Below, in pieces: positions 1 to 5,107 of a stretch of DNA of 5,107 bases. The notes under the pieces are model-generated. The model ran no database searches and was not told the DNA's origin. It saw only the letters and a list, made by a program, of their open reading frames with translations. Numbering within the stretch: the first letter of the stretch is position 1; each line of letters starts with the position of its first letter. The DNA comes from Pseudomonadota bacterium. Lineage in GTDB: Bacteria; Pseudomonadota; Gammaproteobacteria; Steroidobacterales; Steroidobacteraceae. Position numbers and translations under genes: made by a program. The DNA lies in NCBI GenBank assembly GCA_003242495.1, contig QGUO01000299.1, positions 1 to 5,107 of the forward strand, given 5' to 3'.

Positions 1-252
1 GCCACGAGTTCCGCCAACGCCGCCGCGCCGACAGCCGCGGCACATGTTTCTCGCAAGCGCTGCGGGCGTCGGAAGTTCCGCTCGCGGATGGCCGGGGCCG
101 GCGCGCCGACCTGCCTGCGGGAGCCGCTTGCCGCCCGTCGGCCCGGGTGTCCCCAGTGGCACCCGAGGCGCTGCGCAGGCGTTCAATGAGCCTCACATGC
201 CGGCCGCGCACCGCAGCGCACGTCGTCGATCCCGTCGAGAGGAGGTCGAACC
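1..252. other. Upstream region without a supportable gene
   Basis: This GC-rich stretch precedes the dehydrogenase gene. All three forward frames stay open from base 1 to about base 187, as is common at this GC content, so openness is no evidence of coding. Frame 1 ends at a TGA at 187-189 and could be the tail of an upstream + strand gene. The reverse strand also has an alanine-rich open frame. None of the translations shows a recognisable motif. I see no convincing -35/-10 pair. The only clear signal is the ribosome binding site at its 3' end. The promoter of the dehydrogenase presumably lies here or further upstream. Confidence 0.5.
238..245 (+). promoter_or_regulatory. Ribosome binding site of the dehydrogenase gene
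   Basis: AGAGGAGG is a near-perfect Shine-Dalgarno sequence, seven bases before the ATG at 253. It fixes the dehydrogenase start and argues against any of the longer or overlapping upstream frames being the real reading. Confidence 0.85.
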
Positions 253-1467
253 ATGAAAGCAGTCGTATTCCACGGCATCGGTGATATCCGGCTCGAAGAG
301 GTGGCGGAGCCACGGATCCTGCAGCCCACCGACGCCATCGTACGGCTCACGGCATCGGCCATTTGCGGCACGGACCTGCACATGATTCGCGGCACGATGA
401 CCGGCATGGAGGCGGGAACGATCCTCGGGCACGAAGGGGTCGGGGTCGTCGAGGAGCTCGGCGACATGGTGCGCAATCTCGAGCCGGGCGACCGGGTGGT
501 GATTCCATCGACCATCGCCTGCGGCTATTGCTCGTACTGCCGGGCCGGCTATTTCGCTCAGTGCGACACGGTCAACCCGCACGGCAAACGTGCCGGGACG
601 GCCTTCTTCGGCGGCCCGACGGCCACCGGGCCGTTCCATGGCCTGCAGGCCGAGCGTGCGCGCATCCCGTACGCGCACGTGGGGCTGGTCAAGCTTCCGG
701 ACGAGATCGATGACGATGCGGCCATCCTGTTGTCGGACATGTTTCCCACCGGCTATTTCGGTGCGGAGCTGGCGGAGATCAGCGTGGGCGACACGGTGGT
801 GGTCTTCGGCTGCGGGCCTGTCGGGCAGTTTGCGATCGCGAGCGCCAAGCTGCTCGGCGCCGGCCGCGTCATTGCCGTGGATGGACTCGACGATCGCCTC
901 GCCATGGCGCGGCGCCAGGGCGCGGAGATCGTGAATTTCGAGAAGGAGGATCCGGTCGCCACCATCCTTGCGCTGACCGGCGGCATCGGCGCGGATCGCG
1001 CCATCGATGCGGTGGGCATCGATGCCGTTCATCCGCACCATGGTCCCGCGTCGGCTCGCGCCCAGCAACAGAAGGAGCAGTTCAAGAAGGAACTCGAGGA
1101 GGTCGCACCCGAGCAGCGTCCGCAAGGCGAGAACTGGATTCCCGGCGACGCGCCGAGCCAGGTGCTCAGGTGGGGCGTCGAAGCGCTCGCGAAGGCCGGC
1201 ACGCTGGCGATCATCGGATTCTATTCACCGGACGCGAGCACGTTCCCGATCGGCCAGGCCATGAACAAGAATCTGACGGTCAAGATGGGCAACTGCAATC
1301 ATCGCAGGTACATCCCACAGTTGATCGAGCTGGTGCAATCGGGCGTGGTCGATCCCACCCGGATTCTGACCCAGGTCGAGAAGCTGGACGATGTCGTCAG
1401 CGCCTACCAGGCCTTCGACAAGCGCCAGTCCGGCTGGATCAAGGTCGAGCTGCAGCCCGGCGCATGA
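253..1467 (+). CDS. Zinc-dependent medium-chain alcohol/aldehyde dehydrogenase
   Basis: This 404-residue cytosolic enzyme belongs to the zinc-binding MDR alcohol dehydrogenase superfamily, in the branch that also holds glutathione-independent formaldehyde dehydrogenase. The likely reaction is NAD-dependent oxidation of an alcohol or aldehyde; the substrate cannot be read from sequence. Visible signatures are the catalytic zinc ligands C38 (in ICGTDLH), H60 and E61 (in GHEGVG) and probably D162; the four structural-zinc cysteines C90, C93, C96 and C104; and the Rossmann motif GCGPVG at 186-191. An acidic D210 at the end of the second strand favours NAD over NADP. Residues about 260-305 form a charged Q/K/E-rich insertion, absent from classical alcohol dehydrogenases, that starts HPHHGPASARAQ and ends GDAPSQVLRW. 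The start is set by a strong ribosome binding site. The stop TGA sits inside ATGATG, which opens a mini-ORF leading to the next gene. Class is certain; substrate is unknown. Confidence 0.93.
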   Translation: MKAVVFHGIGDIRLEEVAEPRILQPTDAIVRLTASAICGTDLHMIRGTMTGMEAGTILGHEGVGVVEELGDMVRNLEPGDRVVIPSTIACGYCSYCRAGYFAQCDTVNPHGKRAGTAFFGGPTATGPFHGLQAERARIPYAHVGLVKLPDEIDDDAAILLSDMFPTGYFGAELAEISVGDTVVVFGCGPVGQFAIASAKLLGAGRVIAVDGLDDRLAMARRQGAEIVNFEKEDPVATILALTGGIGADRAIDAVGIDAVHPHHGPASARAQQQKEQFKKELEEVAPEQRPQGENWIPGDAPSQVLRWGVEALAKAGTLAIIGFYSPDASTFPIGQAMNKNLTVKMGNCNHRRYIPQLIELVQSGVVDPTRILTQVEKLDDVVSAYQAFDKRQSGWIKVELQPGA

Positions 1468-1532
1468 TGGGGCTGCGAACACCGCGGAGCGAAGCGGGGG
1501 CGCTCGTGGACATCCAGGAGGGCTGGCGATGA
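1464..1532 (+). other. Possible 22-codon coupling mini-ORF between dehydrogenase and barrel genes
   Basis: An ATG at 1464 overlaps the dehydrogenase stop as ATGA. It opens a 22-codon frame (MMGLRTPRSE through DIQEGWR) whose TGA at 1530-1532 overlaps the ATG at 1529 of the next gene, again as ATGA. It has no good ribosome binding site of its own, so translation would depend on re-initiation by ribosomes finishing the dehydrogenase. The peptide shows no motif. A chance open frame in GC-rich DNA explains it about as well, so this is a candidate only. Confidence 0.2.
1516..1522 (+). promoter_or_regulatory. Ribosome binding site deciding the start of the barrel gene
   Basis: AGGAGGG lies six bases before the ATG at 1529. 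It selects that ATG (or the adjacent one at 1532) over the far upstream ATG at 1391, which lies inside the dehydrogenase gene. It also puts the signal peptide directly at the N-terminus. Confidence 0.8.
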
Positions 1533-2365
1533 TGGCTCGAGCGTTTCGATGGCATGTGTGCATGATCCTCCTGTGCGCGCCCGGTAGTGTTGCGCTCGCG
1601 GCAGGAGGCGATCCGATCGACGCCGCCTTCATCCTGGATGCCGGCACGTTCTTCATGAGCACGGACACACGAGTACGGGTCGACGGCGAGCGAACCGGTG
1701 TACTGGGCACGGACTTCAATTTCGACGAAACCTTCGGGCTCGGTGATGCGGACCGTTTTCGCATCGATGCCTTCTGGCGCTTGGCCGACAGGCACGCGCT
1801 GCGCGCCATGTACTTCGAGAACGAGCGTAGCGGGACCCGGTCCGTGATGCGCGATCTGCGCTTCGGGGATCAGACCTTTCCGGTCGGTGCGACCGCGTCG
1901 GCCCGTTCCGAGTTCACGGTCGCACAACTCTCCTACGACTACGCCTTCGTGAAGCGCGAAAACTACGAGCTTGCCGGCAGCCTGGGCGTGCACATGCTCG
2001 ACATTCATCTGAGCCTCGACGGCACCGTCAGCGCGCAGGATGGCTCCCTATCGCGCACCATAGAGGCGAGCGCGAGGACCAGTGCGCCGCTGCCGGTCGT
2101 GGGACTGCGCGGCATATGGCAGTGGCCCGCACGCTTCTATGTCACCGCACAGGCACAGTACTTCTATCTCAGGGCCGATCCGTACTCCGGCAGGATTGCC
2201 GACCTGAAGGCCGCCCTGGTCTGGCAGGCGACGGACCATGTGGGCATCGGCCTGGGCTACAACGAGTTCGCACTGCGTTTCGACGTCGACGACGAGGAGC
2301 GCTTCAGCGGGCGATTGCGCTGGGACTACTCCGGGCCCGTCGCCTTCGTGTCCATCATGTTCTGA
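1529..2365 (+). CDS. Outer-membrane beta-barrel protein of unknown function
   Basis: The predicted product is a 278-residue precursor exported by Sec and inserted in the outer membrane. Residues 1-24 form a signal peptide: basic R4 and R7, a hydrophobic core around VCMILLCA, and an A-L-A cleavage site near residue 24, leaving a mature protein of about 254 residues. The rest alternates polar and hydrophobic residues in amphipathic strands rich in Tyr, Phe and Trp (for example FYVTAQAQYFYLRAD and HVGIGLGYNEFALRFDV), with acidic, glycine-rich turns between. The protein ends VAFVSIMF, and a terminal Phe is the classical recognition signal for the BAM assembly machinery. The segment around TDFNFDETFGLGDADRFRIDAFWRLADRH resembles a family of uncharacterised proteobacterial barrels as I recall it. 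The size suits a small barrel of perhaps 8-12 strands. The annotated start uses the ribosome binding site at 1516-1522. Barrel and location are well supported; a transport or structural role is not. Confidence 0.85.
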   Translation: MMARAFRWHVCMILLCAPGSVALAAGGDPIDAAFILDAGTFFMSTDTRVRVDGERTGVLGTDFNFDETFGLGDADRFRIDAFWRLADRHALRAMYFENERSGTRSVMRDLRFGDQTFPVGATASARSEFTVAQLSYDYAFVKRENYELAGSLGVHMLDIHLSLDGTVSAQDGSLSRTIEASARTSAPLPVVGLRGIWQWPARFYVTAQAQYFYLRADPYSGRIADLKAALVWQATDHVGIGLGYNEFALRFDVDDEERFSGRLRWDYSGPVAFVSIMF

Positions 2366-2373
2366 CGAGCTGC

Positions 2374-2400
2374 GGGCGCCGCTGCGGAGCGCGGCTGCCC
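2374..2400 (+). terminator. GC-rich hairpin after the barrel gene, possible terminator
   Basis: GGGCGCCGC (2374-2382) pairs with GCGGC-T-GCCC (2391-2400) to form nine base pairs with one bulged T and an eight-base loop. It begins eight bases after the stop codon. Only two T residues follow, so it lacks the U-tract of a standard intrinsic terminator. It could attenuate transcription, protect the mRNA 3' end, or be a chance GC structure. Confidence 0.3.
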
Positions 2401-2546
2401 TTCGCCACGATACCGGCACGTCGTTCGATGCAATACCCTCGCGTGCCGCGAAGCGTTCGAGCCACCGGCGGGTGTACGGCGCGTGGGCGGGGCCAGTCCG
2501 TGTCCGGCGGGATGAGCGCGGTCGGTGTGGGTCGGGCAGGCAGAAC

Positions 2547-2552
2547 CGGAGG
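2547..2552 (+). promoter_or_regulatory. Ribosome binding site deciding the GTG start of the sulfatase
   Basis: CGGAGG sits seven bases before the GTG at 2560. No comparably placed purine-rich site precedes the in-frame ATG at 2512 or those further upstream. This supports the GTG start. Confidence 0.7.
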
Positions 2553-2559
2553 TGCTCAG

Positions 2560-4908
2560 GTGGACAAGCAGTTCAGCGGCAAGATCGACCTCGACGTACG
2601 CAACTCCAAGCCGGACTGGGAGCCGTTCCTGCAGCCGCGCGCGCCGGCCGATGCGCCGAACGTGCTCATGATCGTCTGGGACGATGTGGGCTACGGTGCG
2701 ATGGACATTCACGGCGGTCCGGTCGAGACGCCGACCATGCGACGCATCGCCGAGTCGGGCATCCGCTACGCGAATTTCCATACCACCGCATTGTGCTCGC
2801 CGACCCGTTCGTGTCTGCTCACCGGTCGCAATGCGACCAGCAACAACATGGCGTGCATCACGGAGGGCGCGCAGGGATTCCCGGGGTTCTCCGGGCGCAT
2901 TCCGTTCGAGAACGGCACCATTGCCGAGGTGCTGAACGAGCGCGGCTGGAATACCTACGCGATTGGCAAGTGGCACCTCACGCCGAGTGAAGAATGCGAT
3001 ATGTCTGCCTGGAAGGCGCGCTGGCCGCTGGGCCGGGGGTTCGAGCGGTTCTACGGATTCCTGGGCGGGGAGACGAATCAATGGTTCCCCGATCTCGTCT
3101 ACGACAATCATCCGGTCGCGCAGCCGTACTTGCCGGAGCAGGGGTATCACCTGTCCAAGGATCTGGCGGACCAGGCGATCCGCTTCATCCGCGATTCCCG
3201 GGCAGTCGCCCCGGACAAGCCGTGGATGATGTACTTCTGCCCAGGCTGCGCCCATGCGCCGCATCACGTGTCGAAGGAGTGGGCGGACCGGTACAAGGGT
3301 CGTTTCGACATGGGTTACGAGGCGATACGCGCCGACATTCTGCAAAGACAGAAGCAGCTCGGCCTGTTGCCGCAGGATGCCGAGCTGTCGCCCATCAACC
3401 CGCATGGTGAGCCGCATTGCACAGGACCTGCCGGCCAGCCCTGGCCTCGGCTAGACTTCGTGCGTCCGTGGGGCTCGCTGAGCGAAGAGGAGCGCCGGCT
3501 GTTCGCGCGCATGGCGGAGGTCTGGGCCGGGTTCGTCTCCTACACCGACCACGAGATCGGACGTCTGCTGGAATACCTGGAGGATTCCGGGCAGCGCGAG
3601 AACACGATCGTCGTGGTCGTCTCGGATAACGGCGCCAGCGGGGAGGGCGGCCCGAACGGCTCGTTCAACGAGAACAAGTTCTTCAACAACGTGCCGGACG
3701 ACATCAGCGCGAATCTCGCGCGCCTTGAAGATCTCGGCGGGCTGGCGTCGTACAACCATTACAACACCGGCTGGGCATGGGCATTCGATACGCCGTTCCC
3801 GTATTGGAAGCGCTTCGCGGGGTACGAGGGCGGCACCGCCGACGTCTGCCTGGTGTCGTGGCCGAAGGGCATCGCCGCCCGCGGCGAAATCCGTCAGCAG
3901 TATCAGCACGCTATCGACCTCGTGCCCACGCTCTACGAGTTGCTGGGCGTGCAGCCGCCCAAGGTGCTCAAGGGCTATCAGCAGAGCCCGATCGAGGGGG
4001 CAAGCTTTGCGGCGACGCTCACCAACCCGGACGCCCCCGGTCGCCGGACCCAGTTCTACTCCATGCTGGGGCAGCGGGCGATCTATCACGATGGCTGGCT
4101 GGCCTGCACGCTGCACCCGCCGCTGTCGGGTTGGGGCCATTTCGATCAGGATGAGTGGGAGCTGTATCACCTCGCCAGCGATCGCGCGCAGTTACACAAC
4201 GTCGCAGCCGGGCAGCCTGAGCGGCTGGAATCGATGAAGCAGCTATGGTTCGAGGCGGCCAAGGCGTACAAGGGTCTGCCGCTGGATGACCGGACGGCGG
4301 CCGAGATCCTCGCGACGCCGCGGCCGCAGCCGGGCGTGCCGCGCGAACGCTATGTCTACTACCCGAATACCGCCGACGTGCCTGAGGAAGTGGCAGTCAA
4401 TATTCGCGGGCGCTCCTACACCATTGCCGCGGGCGCGACCGTCCGTTCCAAGGATGCGCAGGGGGTGCTGCTGGCGCACGGCGGCGTCGGAGGCGGGCAT
4501 AGCCTGTTCCTGCAGGATGGGAAGCTCCATTACGTCTACAACTGGCTCGGCGAGCGCATCCAGAAGGTGTCGTCGCAAAGCGACTGGGTGCCTGGCAAGC
4601 ACGTGTTCACCGCCCAGTTCCTGAGGACCGGTGAGGCGCCCGATACCCACGGTGCGCAAGGCATCCTGACCCTGTTCATCGACGATCAAGCCGTGGGCGC
4701 GCAAGAGATCGAGACTCAGCCGGGACATTTCTCGCTGAGCGGGGATGGGCTGTGCGTCGGACGGGACAATGGATCGAGCGTTTCACCCGACTATGGACCG
4801 CCCTTCGAGTTTCAGGGCGGCACGATCGACCGGGTCGTGGTGGACGTCAGTGGTGAACCGTATGCCGATCATGAGAAGGAGGTGCAGCGCTACCTCGCGC
4901 GTGACTGA
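2560..4908 (+). CDS. Type I (formylglycine-dependent) sulfatase, arylsulfatase family
   Basis: The predicted 782-residue enzyme hydrolyses sulfate esters to an alcohol or phenol plus sulfate; the substrate is unknown. The active site looks complete: metal ligands D41 and D42 (WDDVGYG); C79, the formylglycine precursor, in CSPTRSCLLTGR (79-90) with R83; K137 and H139 in GKWHLT; H235 in APHH; D356 and N357 in SDNGASG; and K417 in YWKRFAGYEGG. Their order, and several spacings such as DD to Cys and His to His, match Pseudomonas aeruginosa arylsulfatase as I recall it. The catalytic core runs from about 34 to 585. Residues about 600-775 (SYTIAAGATVRSK to IDRVVVDVSG) look like a lectin-type beta-sandwich. 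The N-terminus (VDKQFSGKIDLDVRNSKPDW) has no signal peptide, so the enzyme is probably cytosolic. N-terminus and length resemble the large mycobacterial-type arylsulfatases of about 790 residues. The GTG start has a good ribosome binding site; ATG 2512 is the alternative. No formylglycine-generating enzyme gene is present. Confidence 0.93.
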   Translation: MDKQFSGKIDLDVRNSKPDWEPFLQPRAPADAPNVLMIVWDDVGYGAMDIHGGPVETPTMRRIAESGIRYANFHTTALCSPTRSCLLTGRNATSNNMACITEGAQGFPGFSGRIPFENGTIAEVLNERGWNTYAIGKWHLTPSEECDMSAWKARWPLGRGFERFYGFLGGETNQWFPDLVYDNHPVAQPYLPEQGYHLSKDLADQAIRFIRDSRAVAPDKPWMMYFCPGCAHAPHHVSKEWADRYKGRFDMGYEAIRADILQRQKQLGLLPQDAELSPINPHGEPHCTGPAGQPWPRLDFVRPWGSLSEEERRLFARMAEVWAGFVSYTDHEIGRLLEYLEDSGQRENTIVVVVSDNGASGEGGPNGSFNENKFFNNVPDDISANLARLEDLGGLASYNHYNTGWAWAFDTPFPYWKRFAGYEGGTADVCLVSWPKGIAARGEIRQQYQHAIDLVPTLYELLGVQPPKVLKGYQQSPIEGASFAATLTNPDAPGRRTQFYSMLGQRAIYHDGWLACTLHPPLSGWGHFDQDEWELYHLASDRAQLHNVAAGQPERLESMKQLWFEAAKAYKGLPLDDRTAAEILATPRPQPGVPRERYVYYPNTADVPEEVAVNIRGRSYTIAAGATVRSKDAQGVLLAHGGVGGGHSLFLQDGKLHYVYNWLGERIQKVSSQSDWVPGKHVFTAQFLRTGEAPDTHGAQGILTLFIDDQAVGAQEIETQPGHFSLSGDGLCVGRDNGSSVSPDYGPPFEFQGGTIDRVVVDVSGEPYADHEKEVQRYLARD

Positions 4909-4917
4909 ATCGACACG

Positions 4918-4938
4918 CGCCGCCTGGATGGGCCGGCG
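4918..4938 (+). terminator. GC-rich hairpin after the sulfatase gene, possible terminator
   Basis: CGCCGCC (4918-4924) pairs with GG-C-CGGCG (4931-4938) to give seven base pairs with one bulged C and a six-base loop. It starts nine bases after the sulfatase stop and lies in the gap before the convergent partial gene. No T-run follows, so intrinsic termination is uncertain. Confidence 0.28.
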
Positions 4939-5003
4939 TCCACGATCCGTGCGCGGTGGTGCCTCCGCCCGCGGTTGCAGCGTAATGTTACCGCCGAGCG
5001 GAA

Positions 5004-5107
5004 TCAGTCGGCGCCTTTCCGCCGGCGCGCCGGTCGGCCGTCGGCGACCGGGATCCTGCGCGACAGCCAATACTCGAAATTGCGCAGGTTGCCGGGGTCG
5101 GTCTCAT
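5004..5107 (-). CDS. Partial C-terminus of a convergent gene, cut by the window edge
   Basis: Read on the minus strand from the right edge, codons from 5105 down to a TGA at 5006-5004 give ETDPGNLRNFEYWLSRRI, then PVADGRP and a basic tail ARRRKGAD: 33 residues. The frame looks like real protein: aromatic and mixed charged residues rather than repetitive Arg/Pro/Ala, and 29 of 33 third positions are G or C. It would converge on the sulfatase, with 95 bases between the two stops. I do not recognise the family from this fragment. The start lies outside the window. A chance open frame is possible because the fragment is so short. Confidence 0.45.
   Translation of the reverse strand, partial: ETDPGNLRNFEYWLSRRIPVADGRPARRRKGAD

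Larger units (their letters stand above)
2366..2559. other. Intergenic region upstream of the sulfatase gene
   Basis: The 194 bases between the barrel and sulfatase genes contain a GC-rich hairpin at the left end and the sulfatase ribosome binding site at the right end. The sulfatase frame stays open through the whole gap and back into the barrel gene to an ATG at 2116, but the translation here is Arg- and Gly-rich and unlike the sulfatase family. I could not identify a convincing promoter, although the spacing leaves room for one. Confidence 0.5.

Noticed and set aside
44..256. 70-codon + strand frame upstream of the dehydrogenase
   Set aside because: It has no ribosome binding site, is rich in Gly/Pro/Arg/Ala, and would overlap the dehydrogenase start. 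All forward frames are open here, so openness carries no weight.
193..1125. 310-codon open frame on the minus strand
   Set aside because: It lies almost entirely antisense to the dehydrogenase, whose motifs are unambiguous. Its translation is Arg/Asp/His-rich with no recognisable domain, typical of an antisense shadow in GC-rich DNA.
1160..2563. 14-base direct repeat (AGGTGCTCAGGTGG) inside the dehydrogenase gene (1160-1173) and at the sulfatase start (2550-2563)
   Set aside because: A rough estimate at this GC content gives about a 0.2 expectation of such a match in 5 kb. One copy is in the middle of a coding region, so a shared regulatory role is unlikely.
2326..3417. 363-codon open frame on the minus strand
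   Set aside because: It is antisense to the sulfatase N-terminal half, with Arg/Leu/His-rich composition and no motif. It is a shadow of the sulfatase codon pattern.
3451..4170. 239-codon open frame on the minus strand
   Set aside because: It is antisense to the sulfatase core, with no recognisable family. The + strand frame carries the catalytic motifs DN (356-357) and K417.
5022..5033. Perfect 12-base palindrome CCGGCGCGCCGG; an 8-base GGCGCGCC core also occurs near 101-108
   Set aside because: Short GC-only palindromes are expected in such DNA. The right copy falls in the probable partial coding region, and nothing suggests an operator or recombination site.
4783..5070. 95-codon minus-strand frame across the sulfatase end
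   Set aside because: It overlaps the conserved sulfatase C-terminus and conflicts with the better-looking partial minus frame ending at 5004. The translation is Arg/Pro-rich without motifs.

Overview
This is a GC-rich chromosomal segment (third codon positions are almost all G or C) from a Gram-negative bacterium. The Gram-negative call rests on the second gene, which encodes a signal-peptide-bearing outer-membrane beta-barrel ending in the C-terminal Phe typical of BAM substrates. Codon use and protein families fit a high-GC proteobacterium, perhaps a soil or aquatic gamma- or betaproteobacterium. That placement is inference; there is no rRNA or marker gene here to settle it.

Layout: bases 1-252 hold no gene I can defend and probably serve as the leader/promoter region of gene 1 or the tail of an upstream gene. 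Three genes follow on the + strand: (1) a 404-aa zinc-dependent medium-chain alcohol/aldehyde dehydrogenase (253-1467); (2) a 278-aa outer-membrane beta-barrel protein of unknown function (1529-2365); (3) a 782-aa type I sulfatase with an apparently complete formylglycine-type active site and a C-terminal beta-sandwich-like extension (2560-4908, GTG start). A GC-rich hairpin lies just after gene 2 and another just after gene 3; neither has a U-tract. At the right edge, the minus strand carries what looks like the last 33 codons of a convergent gene (stop at 5004-5006), cut by the window end.

Genes 1 and 2 are 61 nt apart. A 22-codon mini-ORF overlaps the stop of one and the start of the other, so they could be translationally coupled. 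Gene 3 is separated by 194 nt and a hairpin, so it may have its own promoter. A working hypothesis is an organic sulfate ester utilisation set: the barrel lies in the outer membrane, possibly at the entry point; the cytosolic sulfatase releases sulfate and an alcohol; and the dehydrogenase oxidises an alcohol or aldehyde. The sulfatase needs a formylglycine-generating enzyme that is not encoded here. No mobile element, CRISPR array, tRNA or rRNA was seen. The window looks like ordinary catabolic gene content, with a few details worth checking rather than an obviously new system.
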